From positions 248,001-312,000 of the forward strand of contig CAVRGQ010000008.1 in the NCBI GenBank assembly GCA_963720785.1: a DNA stretch of 64,000 nucleotides. Reading direction: 5' to 3'. This stretch comes from CAVRGQ01 sp963720785. GTDB lineage: Bacteria; Actinomycetota; Acidimicrobiia; IMCC26256; DASPTH01. Below, one piece after another: positions 55,199 to 64,000 of the stretch. The number at the start of each line of letters is the position of its first letter. Position 1 is the stretch's first letter. The notes beneath the pieces were generated by a model. The model was not told the origin of the DNA. It worked only from the letters and a program-made list of their open reading frames with translations, and ran no database searches. The translations under genes were made by a program, and so were the position numbers.

Positions 55199-56638
55199 CT
55201 AGTACGAACGGGCGACGTAGGCGATCAAGCCGGGCTCGCCGTCGTGCTCGGGGAGGGAGCCGTCGGCGCGCTGGAGGCAGCGCACGGTGACCGCCCCGCC
55301 CGCGAGCTCCCGCTCGCCCTGGGGCCCGACGATGTCCCAGGCGATGCGGGCGAAGCCGGTCGCGGCGGCCTCGCGCGCGTCCTGGATCGAGGTGACGTCG
55401 GCGGTGCGGGCCTCGCGTCGCGCGAGCGACTCGGCGAGGAGCAGCTCCTGCTGCGCGGCGAGTTCGGTGGTGACCGCGTCGACGATCCCGGCGAGTGCGA
55501 CGGGCGTCTTCGGGTCGGCTCGCCCATCTTCGGGATCGGCCGCCACGATGCGGCGCGCGAGCGTGGCGTTGCCCTCGGCGAGGTCACGCGGGCCGATCTC
55601 CACGCGCACGGGGACGCCCTTGAGCTCCCAGTCGGTGGCGCGGCGCCCGAGCGACACCTCGGCCCGGTCGTCGAGGTGCACGCGCACACCGGCGGCGCGC
55701 AGCTCGTCGGCGACCGCGCCGCAGCGCGCGATGACGTCGCCTTCGTCGCGCACCGCGAGGACGACCACCTGGGTGGGTGCGAGCAGCGGCGGCACGCGCA
55801 GTCCGTTGTCGTCGCCGTGGCCCATGATGAGCCCGCCGACCATGCGGGTGGACACGCCCCACGACGTGGTCCACGCGGTCTGCTGTTGCCCGGTCTCGTC
55901 GAGGAACTCGATGCCGAAGGCGCGAGCGAAGTTCTGGCCGAGCTCGTGACTGGTGCCCATCTGCAGCGCTTTGCCGTCGCCCATCATCGCTTCGCACGTG
56001 AACGTGTTCGTCGCGCCGGCGAACCGCTCGCGCTCGGTCTTGAGCCCGACGACGACGGGCAGCGCGAGCACGTTCACCATGAAGTCCTCGTACACGTCAC
56101 GCAGGATGCGCACGGTGTAGGCCTGCGCGTCCTCGCGAGTGGTGTGGGCGGTGTGGCCCTCCTGCCAGAGGAACTCGCTGGTGCGCAGGAACAGGCGCGG
56201 ACGCAGCTCCCACCGCACGACGTTGGCCCACTGGTTCAGCAGCAACGGCAGGTCGCGGTAGCTCTGGATCCACTTGGCCATGAACTCCCCGATGACCGTC
56301 TCCGAGGTGGGGCGCACCACCACCGGCTCGGCCAGCTCCTTGCCGCCGGCCACGGTGACGACCGCGAGCTCGGGACTGAAGCCCTCGACGTGCTCGGCCT
56401 CGCGCTTCAGGTACGACTCGGGGATGAACAGCGGGAAGTAGGCGTTCTCGGCGCCGCACGCCTTGATGCGGAGGTCGACCTCCGCCTGCATGCGCTCCCA
56501 GATGGCGTAGCCGTAGGGTCGGATCACCATCGTCCCGCGGACGGGTCCGTTGTCGGCGAGTTGGGCCTTGTCGAGGACGTCCTGGTACCAGCGGGGGAAG
56601 TCGTCAGCCTGGGGGGTGAGCACGGAGCGCTTGGCCAT
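55199..56638 (-). CDS. proS: Prolyl-tRNA synthetase, eukaryote/archaea-like type
   Basis: Class II synthetase, 479 residues and intact. Motif 1 region YAIWERMQAEVDLRIKACGA, RPTSETVIGEFMAKWIQSY, motif 2 RWELRPRLFLRTSEFLWQEGH, TCEAMMGDGKALQMGTSHEL and motif 3 GLIMGHGDDNGLRVPPLLAP. It has no INS editing insertion and ends in a C-terminal Tyr (ARSY), features of the type found in archaea, eukaryotes and some actinobacteria. ATG start at 56638. Confidence 0.95.
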   Translation of the reverse strand: MAKRSVLTPQADDFPRWYQDVLDKAQLADNGPVRGTMVIRPYGYAIWERMQAEVDLRIKACGAENAYFPLFIPESYLKREAEHVEGFSPELAVVTVAGGKELAEPVVVRPTSETVIGEFMAKWIQSYRDLPLLLNQWANVVRWELRPRLFLRTSEFLWQEGHTAHTTREDAQAYTVRILRDVYEDFMVNVLALPVVVGLKTERERFAGATNTFTCEAMMGDGKALQMGTSHELGQNFARAFGIEFLDETGQQQTAWTTSWGVSTRMVGGLIMGHGDDNGLRVPPLLAPTQVVVLAVRDEGDVIARCGAVADELRAAGVRVHLDDRAEVSLGRRATDWELKGVPVRVEIGPRDLAEGNATLARRIVAADPEDGRADPKTPVALAGIVDAVTTELAAQQELLLAESLARREARTADVTSIQDAREAAATGFARIAWDIVGPQGERELAGGAVTVRCLQRADGSLPEHDGEPGLIAYVARSY

Positions 56639-56700
56639 GGGCGAGAGGGTATGCGGTCACCCTTCCGCTCCCGCAGCTCCCGTCGTTCCCGCGTTCGCCG

Positions 56701-57612
56701 CTACCGCGCCCACGCTTCGGCGAGCGCGGCGATGGTCCACGTCGAGGTGCGCACGGAGCCGTCGGGGGTGAGGTGCACGAGGTCGTCGGCCCGCACCGTG
56801 TGCAGCGCGGCGTCGTACCAGAGCGCCGGCTGCCACAGCCCGGAGGTGTCGGCGAGCGCGGTGTACCAGTCGGCGGCGACGACGCCGTCCGTCGCCGGGT
56901 ACTGCCGGTCGTACTGGATGAGCGTGACCGCGACCTGCGTCGCCCGCACGAAGTGCGCGTCGTTCGGGTCGTCGGGCACGGGCGGCGGCGGCGAGATCGC
57001 CCAGATGACGTGCAGGCCGCGCTCCTTGGCATCGCTCATCAGTTGGTGCGCCACCACCTGCCAGCGGGCGAAGAAGTCGGGCGAGTTGTACTCCACCCCG
57101 CCCGGGGCGCAGGCGGCCGCGCACGCGCCCGCGAACTCGAACACGACGGTGTCGACATCGGGATGGGCCGCGAGCTGCGCGGCGAGGTACGCCGGCGGGT
57201 CGAGCCCGTACATCTGGTCGAGCAGCCCGGCGGTCGGCATGGTCGCGTCGTACGCGCCGGCGTCGATGCCCTGGGCCGACAGGACGTCGGGTAGCGACCA
57301 GTAGGTCTGACCCGCGATCGAGTCCCCCATGACCAGCACGGCGTGGTGCCCCGGCGCGATGGGCGGGATCGTCGGCCAGGGGTGGCCCGAAGGGATGCCC
57401 GGCGGTGGGGGCACGGTCGTCGTGGTGGGCGCGGGCGGAACAGTGGTGGTCGTCGTCGCCGGTGCCGTGGTCGCGGGCTGCGTGGTCACCGCCGTCCCGG
57501 TGGTGGTGTTCCGGGCTCGGCCTCCGTCGTCGTCCGCGGCCGACCCGCACCCGCCGAGCGCGAGCAGCGTCACCACCAGCAGCACGACGACCAGAGGTGA
57601 CCGCTTCTCCAC
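56701..57612 (-). CDS. SGNH-hydrolase-type lipoprotein
   Basis: 303 residues. Lipobox LLALGGCGSAAD gives a membrane-anchored lipoprotein. A Thr/Pro-rich linker (TTAPATTTTTVPPAPTTTT) is followed by an SGNH fold: HAVLVMGDSIAGQTYWS (GDS Ser), VFEFAGACAAAC and DLVHLTPDGS (Asp-His). These are acetyl- or acyl-ester hydrolases, and often act on cell-wall or exported glycans. GTG start at 57612. It is divergent from the sulfite reductase gene. Confidence 0.83.
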   Translation of the reverse strand: MEKRSPLVVVLLVVTLLALGGCGSAADDDGGRARNTTTGTAVTTQPATTAPATTTTTVPPAPTTTTVPPPPGIPSGHPWPTIPPIAPGHHAVLVMGDSIAGQTYWSLPDVLSAQGIDAGAYDATMPTAGLLDQMYGLDPPAYLAAQLAAHPDVDTVVFEFAGACAAACAPGGVEYNSPDFFARWQVVAHQLMSDAKERGLHVIWAISPPPPVPDDPNDAHFVRATQVAVTLIQYDRQYPATDGVVAADWYTALADTSGLWQPALWYDAALHTVRADDLVHLTPDGSVRTSTWTIAALAEAWAR

Positions 57613-57750
57613 GGTTCCAATCTCGTCGCTCCCGGCGGTGCCCGCCAGGGCCGTCGGTCCGCAGCCCGCGATCCGAACCGCGTTGATTGTCGACCTTTTC
57701 GATGGCTTTTTTTTCCGACCTCTCCGCTGGTATTTCCACCGAAATCCCGG

Positions 57751-57756
57751 TAACTT
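57751..57756 (+). promoter_or_regulatory. -10 element of the sulfite reductase gene
   Basis: TAACTT ends 8 nt before the ATG at 57765, with no ribosome site between, so the mRNA is probably leaderless. The -35 region is weak. Confidence 0.55.
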
Positions 57757-57764
57757 GGTCGGCT

Positions 57765-59560
<1,796 letters not shown>

Positions 59561-59564
<4 letters not shown>

Positions 59565-60250
59565 CCGAGGCGACCGTTCCCGATCTGGCCGAGCTGGCAC
59601 GGGTCTCCGCCGAGCTCGAGTCGGAGCCGGCGTCGTCGGCGATCAAGTGGGCGTGGGAGGAGTTCGGCACCGGCGCGGTGCTCGCGGCCTCGTTCCAGGA
59701 CTGCGTGCTCCTCGACGTCGCCACGCAGGTGGTGCCCGAGATCGAGGTCGTGTTCCTCGACACGCAGTACCACTTCGCCGAGACGCTCTGGTACGTCGAG
59801 CAGGTGCGCGAGCGATACGACCTCAACCTGCGCGTCGTCACGCCGCGGATCGCACCCGACAACATGTGGCAGGTCGACCCCGACGAGTGCTGCGCCATGC
59901 GCAAGGTCGAGCCGCTCGCCCGCGCGCTCGAGGGCAAGCAGGCGTGGCTCACCGGCCTCCGTCGCGACGAGGCCTCCACGCGCACGAACGCACCGATCGT
60001 CGGCTTCGACGTCGGCCGCGGCATCGTGAAGGTCAACCCGATCGCGAACTGGTCGCACGACGACATCGACGGCTACATCGCGGATCGCGGTCTCCCCGTG
60101 CACCCGCTGCGCGACAAGGGCTACCCGTCGATCGGTTGCTGGCCCTGCACCGACCCGGTGCAGGAAGGCGACGACCCCCGCGCCGGGCGCTGGACCAACA
60201 GCGGCAAGCTCGAGTGCGGCCTGCACGGCTGGACCCCCAGCAACGCCTGA
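59561..60250 (+). CDS. cysH: Adenylyl-sulfate (APS) reductase, assimilatory
   Basis: 229 residues. PP-loop-type nucleotide site (LAASFQDCVLLDVATQ), VVFLDTQYHFAETL, and the paired cysteines DECCAMRKVEPL and GCWPCTDPV that bind a [4Fe-4S] cluster, which marks the APS-using rather than PAPS-using type. The catalytic Cys is in KLECGLHGW. It turns APS into sulfite with thioredoxin. The ATG at 59561 overlaps the reductase stop, so its product goes directly to the upstream-encoded sulfite reductase. No cysD/N gene follows here. Confidence 0.94.
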
Positions 60251-60254
60251 GCAC

Positions 60255-61043
60255 CTGCACCGGGTCGCGTCCGACGGCTTCGGCGCCGAGGCGGCCACCT
60301 ACGACCGCGTCCGCCCGTCGTATCCCGATGACGCGGCCGACTGGATCACCGACGCGCTGCTGACAGAGCACACGCGTCGCGTCGCCGACGTCGGGGCGGG
60401 TTCCGGCATCTTCACGAAGCTGCTGCTCCCCCGTTGCCGCGAGCGCGGCGCGCAACTCGTCGCGGTCGAGCCGGTCGCGAACATGCGCGCCCTCTGCGCA
60501 GCCGCGCTGCCCAGCGTGCCGGTGATCGCCGGCACCGGTGAGCAGTTGCCGGTGCGCGACGGGTCGCTCGACGCGATCACCGTGGCCCAGGCGTTCCACT
60601 GGTTCGACGCGCCCGTCGCGTTCGCCGAGTTCGCCCGCGTGATGCGCCCCGGCGGGCGCGTCGCGTTGTTGTGGAACACGCGCGACCGCACGCTCCCCTG
60701 GACCGACCGTCTGTGGGGCATGGTGGCGGCGACCGAGCACGACGCACCGTGGGGTGAAGCCGAGCACTGGCACACGACCGCGTTGGTCGATACTCCGCAC
60801 TTCGGCGAGCGTCACACGGCGACGTTCCACCACGCGCAGATCCTCACCCCCGACGAGGTGGTGGCGCGCGTGCAGAGCGTGAGCCACGTGGCCGTGTTGC
60901 CCGAGGCCGAGCGCACCGCGCTGCTCGACGAGGTGCGCGAGTTGTTGCGCACCGATCCGGCGACGGCGGGACGCCGCGAGCTCGCACTCCCGTACCGGGT
61001 GGATGCGTACTGGGCCGAGCGCACGGAACCCGGGCGCGTCTAG
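60255..61043 (+). CDS. Class I SAM-dependent methyltransferase, start unclear
   Basis: About 262 residues. FGAEAATYDRVRPSYPDDAA, motif I VADVGAGSGIFTKLL, motif II AVEPVANMRALC, GTGEQLPVRDGSLDAITVAQ with FHWFDAPVAFAEFARVMRPG. Typical type-11 methyltransferase. The frame is open from near the cysH stop but lacks a normal start codon; the best guess is near 60255 or a missing base. The substrate is unknown. Confidence 0.8.
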   Translation: MHRVASDGFGAEAATYDRVRPSYPDDAADWITDALLTEHTRRVADVGAGSGIFTKLLLPRCRERGAQLVAVEPVANMRALCAAALPSVPVIAGTGEQLPVRDGSLDAITVAQAFHWFDAPVAFAEFARVMRPGGRVALLWNTRDRTLPWTDRLWGMVAATEHDAPWGEAEHWHTTALVDTPHFGERHTATFHHAQILTPDEVVARVQSVSHVAVLPEAERTALLDEVRELLRTDPATAGRRELALPYRVDAYWAERTEPGRV

Positions 61044-61046
61044 GTT
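61041..61046 (+). promoter_or_regulatory. -10 element at the SRPBCC gene
   Basis: TAGGTT overlaps the stop codon of the methyltransferase and ends 6 nt before the ATG at 61053. This suggests a separate leaderless transcript for the downstream genes. Confidence 0.5.
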
Positions 61047-61052
61047 CGACCC

Positions 61053-61535
61053 ATGGCCATGGGTTCGTACGAGGTGTCGGCGCACTCACGCGCGCCGATT
61101 GCAGTGGTGTGGGCGGTGTTCGCCGACTCCCCCCGCTGGAGCGAGTGGGCGGGCGTCACCGCACGGGCGGCGAGCTGGGCGCGGGAGGGCGACGACCCGC
61201 CGGGCGGCGTGGGCGCGGTGCGTCGCCTCGGCAGCCCGCCGTTCTGCAGCGACGAGGAGATCCTCGAGTGGGCGCCGCCGCACCACATGGCGTACACGAT
61301 CCTGAAGGGCTTCCCGGTGCGGGGTTACCACTCCGACCTCGACCTGGTCGCCCTCGATGGCGCCGGGGACGACGCGGGCACCCGCATCCACTGGCAGGGC
61401 GGTTTCGAGCCGAAGATCCCCGGCACCGCCGGCGCGATCTCGTGGTTCCTCCACCGCTTCCTCGGCAGCTACGCCCGCAAGGCGGCCGCCGAGGCCGAGC
61501 GCCGACACGCGGCGAACCCGGCCGGCGCGGCATGA
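61053..61535 (+). CDS. SRPBCC-fold protein (polyketide cyclase / START-like)
   Basis: 160 residues. The N-terminal SYEVSAHSRAPIAVVWAVFA then DSPRWSEWAG and a long C-terminal helix (WFLHRFLGSYARKAAAEAER) are typical of the helix-grip SRPBCC fold, which binds hydrophobic ligands. Function is not clear. The ATG at 61053 (or 61059) follows a TAGGTT box. Its stop overlaps the next SDR gene. Confidence 0.8.
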   Translation: MAMGSYEVSAHSRAPIAVVWAVFADSPRWSEWAGVTARAASWAREGDDPPGGVGAVRRLGSPPFCSDEEILEWAPPHHMAYTILKGFPVRGYHSDLDLVALDGAGDDAGTRIHWQGGFEPKIPGTAGAISWFLHRFLGSYARKAAAEAERRHAANPAGAA

Positions 61536-62338
61536 GCGGGCTCGGCGGAGAAGGCGGGCTCGGCGGAGAAGGCGGGCTCGGCGGAAATGGCGGGCTCGGT
61601 GACCTCACCGGGCGCACGGCGGCCGTCACCGGCGCGGCGAGTGGCATCGGGCTGGCGACCACCGAGGCGTTCGTCGCCGCGGGGATGCGCGTGCTCATGA
61701 TCGACCGCGACGAGCAGGCGCTCGCCGAACACTCCGCCCGCCTCACCGCCGAGGGTGCCGACGTGCGCTCGATCGCGCTCGACGTGACCGACCCCGAAGC
61801 ACTCGAGGGCGCGGCCGCCTACGCGGTCGAGCAGTTCGGCGCGCTCAACGTGGCGATGAACAACGCGGGCATCGTGCTCGGCGGCAACACCTGGGAGATC
61901 TCCCTCGACGACTGGCACCGCGTCATCGACGTCAACCTGTTCGGCGTGGTGCACGGCATCCGTGCGTTCGTGCCGCGCATCATCGCGTCGGGTGCGCCCG
62001 GTTGGGTGGTGAACACCGCATCGATGGCCGCGGTGCGCGCGGTCCCCGGCATCTCGCCCTACACCGCGTCGAAGCACGCAGTGCTCGGCATCTCCGACGT
62101 GATGCGCAAGGAGCTGGTGAACGCCGGCGCACCGATCGGCGTGAGTGTGGTGATGCCCGGTGGCATCAACACGGGGATGAACCCCATCGGTACCGTGCCC
62201 GCCGCGCAGGTCGCCGCCAACATCGTCGACGCGATCCGCCGCGGCCGTGACTACGTGTTCACCGACGACCACTCCGCCCAGGAGGTCGCCGACCGGCTCG
62301 GCCGCATCGTCGCCGCGCGCGACGACGTGGTCTCGTGA
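61532..62338 (+). CDS. Short-chain dehydrogenase/reductase with a glycine-repeat N-terminus
   Basis: 268 residues. The first 23 residues are a repeat of GLGGEG units; then GRTAAVTGAASGIGLATTEA (NAD(P) site), Asp in MLIDRDEQ-like VLMIDRDEQ, NNAGIVLGGNTWE, catalytic SMAA and YTASKHAVLG. Resembles the SDR at 15.8 kb in type. The ATG at 61532 overlaps the SRPBCC stop. Substrate unknown. The repeat is an unusual addition. Confidence 0.87.
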   Translation: MSGLGGEGGLGGEGGLGGNGGLGDLTGRTAAVTGAASGIGLATTEAFVAAGMRVLMIDRDEQALAEHSARLTAEGADVRSIALDVTDPEALEGAAAYAVEQFGALNVAMNNAGIVLGGNTWEISLDDWHRVIDVNLFGVVHGIRAFVPRIIASGAPGWVVNTASMAAVRAVPGISPYTASKHAVLGISDVMRKELVNAGAPIGVSVVMPGGINTGMNPIGTVPAAQVAANIVDAIRRGRDYVFTDDHSAQEVADRLGRIVAARDDVVS

Positions 62339-62348
62339 GGCGAGCCTG

Positions 62349-62846
62349 GTGACCGTCCCCGGACCCGCCCGTCCGCTCCTCGAATTCCTGGCGTCGCCGC
62401 GAGGCAACCGTGTCGACGCGCAGGTGCTGCGCTTCACCGGTCACTCGCCCTACGCGTACCTCTACGGCATGGACATGGGACGCCGAGGCTGGCGCTACCG
62501 CGCTCCGCTCGCGCTGACGACCATCGGTCGGCGCACCGGTCGGCTCCACACCGTCGGGCTCGCGTACTACGAGGTCGAGGACGGCGCGGCGTGGGCGGTC
62601 GTCGGTTCGGCCGGTGGTTCCGAGGTCGAGCCGCACTGGGTCCGCAACCTCCGCGACAACCCGGTGGCGTGGGTGCACCTCCACCGCCGCACCACGCCGG
62701 TGCTCGCCGAAGTCCTCGACGGCGACGCCAAGCGCCCGATCTGGGAGGCGATCACCGCGCAGGTGCCACTGTTCGACTCGTTCCAAGCCGGCGTGCAGCG
62801 CGACATCCCGATCGTGGTGCTCCGACCGCGGCGGGGTCAGAGCTGA
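62349..62846 (+). CDS. Deazaflavin (F420)-dependent nitroreductase-family protein
   Basis: 165 residues. RGWRYRAPLALTTIGRRTGR then VVGSAGGSEVEPHWVRNLRD and NPVAWVHL are typical of the Ddn/PF04075 split-barrel family that binds F420 or lipids. The start GTG 62349 is chosen because the SDR stops 10 bp before. The substrate is unknown; the family reduces quinones, unsaturated lipids or xenobiotics. Confidence 0.87.
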   Translation: MTVPGPARPLLEFLASPRGNRVDAQVLRFTGHSPYAYLYGMDMGRRGWRYRAPLALTTIGRRTGRLHTVGLAYYEVEDGAAWAVVGSAGGSEVEPHWVRNLRDNPVAWVHLHRRTTPVLAEVLDGDAKRPIWEAITAQVPLFDSFQAGVQRDIPIVVLRPRRGQS

Positions 62847-62848
62847 CG

Positions 62849-63025
62849 ATGTGGATCCGCCGCACCATCGCCGTGGTCCTGCTCGTGGTCGGCGCGGTGT
62901 GGGTCCTCCAGGGCATCGGTGTCCTCGGAGGTTCGTTCATGACCGGCGAGGCGGTGTGGGCCGTGATCGGCGCCGCGTGCATCGTGGTCGGCGTCGTGCT
63001 GTTCCGCCCGCCGCGCCGGGAGTGA
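62849..63025 (+). CDS. Small two-helix membrane protein
   Basis: 58 residues with two hydrophobic helices (IAVVLLVVGAVWVLQGIGVL and VWAVIGAACIVVGVVLF) and a basic end (RPPRRE). Many actinobacteria have similar proteins of unknown role. The ATG at 62849 is 3 bp after the previous stop. Converges with ispG. Confidence 0.6.
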   Translation: MWIRRTIAVVLLVVGAVWVLQGIGVLGGSFMTGEAVWAVIGAACIVVGVVLFRPPRRE

Positions 63026-63057
63026 GCGACGACACAGTGTGCCGCTCGCCTGCCTGA

Positions 63058-64000
63058 TCAGTCGTCGGCCGGGACACCCTCGGCCACGGAGCGGATGCGC
63101 TCGATGCGCTCCTCGCTGTGGTTCGCGTCGAGGCCCTGGATCTGGATGAGCTCCTCGCGTGTGGCCGCGGCGATGGCCTCGGCGTCGACGTCGGCGGCGG
63201 CGATGCGCGCCTCGATGCCCTCGGCCATGATCCGCTCGGCCTCCTCCACCAGCGCGGTGACCATCTCGGCCTCCGGGACCACGCGCACCACGTGGCCCCG
63301 CACGAAGAGGTGGCCCTTGCCGCGACCGGCGGCGATGCCGAGGTCGGCGTCGCGCGCCTCACCCGGCCCGTTCACCACGCAGCCCATCACCGCGACCTGC
63401 AGCGGGATCTTGCGATCCTCGAGCGCGGCCATGGCGTCGCTCGCAACCTTGATCACGTCGACCTCGGCGCGCCCGCACGACGGGCAGGCGATGAGGTCGA
63501 GGCCCTTGCGCTCGCGCAGGCCCAGCGCCTCGAGCAGCTGACGGCCCGCCTTCGCCTCCTCCACTGGATCGGCGGTGAGCGAGAAGCGGATGGTGTCGCC
63601 GATGCCCTCGTTGAGCAACGTGGCGATGCCCGCGGTGGACTTCACCAGTCCACCGGGCAACGGCCCGGCCTCGGTGACGCCGAGGTGCAGCGGCACGTCG
63701 ACCGTCTCGGAGAGCAGACGGTACGCGTCGATCATCACCGGCACGTTCGACGACTTCACCGAGATCTTCACGTCGTCGAAGCCGACCTCGGCGAAGTAGT
63801 CGAGCTCACGCTGCGCGGACGCGACCAGCGCCTCGGGTGACGCGCCGCCGTACTGATCCGCGATGTCGGGGTCGAGCGAACCCGCGTTCACGCCGATGCG
63901 GATCGGGATGCCGCGGTCCTTCGCCTCGCGCGCCACGAGCTTGATGTGCTCGGGCTTGCGGATGTTGCCGGGATTGAGGCGCAGCGCCTGCACCCCCGCC
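63058..64000 (-). CDS. ispG: 4-hydroxy-3-methylbut-2-en-1-yl diphosphate synthase, 3' part
   Basis: [4Fe-4S] enzyme of the MEP isoprenoid pathway; runs off the right edge. The visible C-terminal 313 residues include ALRLNPGNIRKPEHIKLVAR, PIRIGVNAGSLD, FDDVKISVKSSNVPVMIDAY, LHLGVTEAGP, TIRFSLTADP and the cluster ligands LIACPSCGRAEVDV and VMGCVVNGPGEARDAD. The C-terminus is normal for the family. It is intact as far as seen. Confidence 0.97.
   Translation of the reverse strand, partial: AGVQALRLNPGNIRKPEHIKLVAREAKDRGIPIRIGVNAGSLDPDIADQYGGASPEALVASAQRELDYFAEVGFDDVKISVKSSNVPVMIDAYRLLSETVDVPLHLGVTEAGPLPGGLVKSTAGIATLLNEGIGDTIRFSLTADPVEEAKAGRQLLEALGLRERKGLDLIACPSCGRAEVDVIKVASDAMAALEDRKIPLQVAVMGCVVNGPGEARDADLGIAAGRGKGHLFVRGHVVRVVPEAEMVTALVEEAERIMAEGIEARIAAADVDAEAIAAATREELIQIQGLDANHSEERIERIRSVAEGVPADD

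Overview
The window is very GC-rich, gene-dense DNA from an actinobacterium, most probably of the class Acidimicrobiia. This is inferred from gene content and signals, not from a search. The signals include actinobacterial SOS boxes of the CGAAC-N4-GTTCG type, many leaderless-looking promoters (TANNNT 6-8 nt before the start codon), a class II ribonucleotide reductase beside nrdR, a four-gene conservon, a DUF222-HNH (13E12-type) gene and a deazaflavin-type oxidoreductase. I see no plasmid, phage, insertion sequence, CRISPR array or RNA gene; it reads as chromosome.

Layout. 1-3.5 kb: DNA precursor supply and SOS control (nrdJ, nrdR, a LysM cell-envelope gene divergent from lexA). 3.5-6.7 kb: succinylase-branch lysine/diaminopimelate operon dapC-dapD-dapE. 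6.7-11.3 kb: overlapping operon miaB-miaA-dapF-hflX. 11.3-14.5 kb: MarR regulator, divergent rhodanese gene and FUSC exporter. 14.5-21.6 kb: recA, an SDR gene, an alpha/beta hydrolase, then rimO-pgsA-cinA-thpR. 21.7-25.7 kb: conservon (sensor kinase, Roadblock, DUF742, GTPase). 25.9-32.5 kb: ftsK, rnj and two secreted proteins. 32.5-34.8 kb: ferritin-like diiron protein with a TetR regulator, and a second TetR.

34.9-53.1 kb is the classic translation cluster on the minus strand: rimP-nusA-ylxR-infB, then DUF503-rbfA-DHH-truB-ribF-rpsO-pnp-M16 peptidase-dapB. Accessory genes sit inside it: a glycine-rich secreted protein and a DUF222-HNH gene between infB and DUF503, and a phosphoesterase between ribF and rpsO. 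53.5-57.6 kb: proS, an ATP-dependent DNA ligase, two small proteins and an SGNH lipoprotein. 57.8-60.3 kb: assimilatory sulfate reduction (siroheme reductase, APS reductase). 60.3-63.0 kb: a short plus-strand accessory operon. 63.1-64.0 kb: the 3' part of ispG.

Sequence quality matters here. Many core genes carry single-base frameshifts, most densely in the first 9.8 kb. Because the same proteins continue cleanly in another frame, these look like consensus errors rather than gene decay, so spans and starts of those genes are approximate. The SOS theme recurs: LexA-type boxes sit at lexA/LysM, inside the recA promoter, and on the start site of the DUF222-HNH gene.
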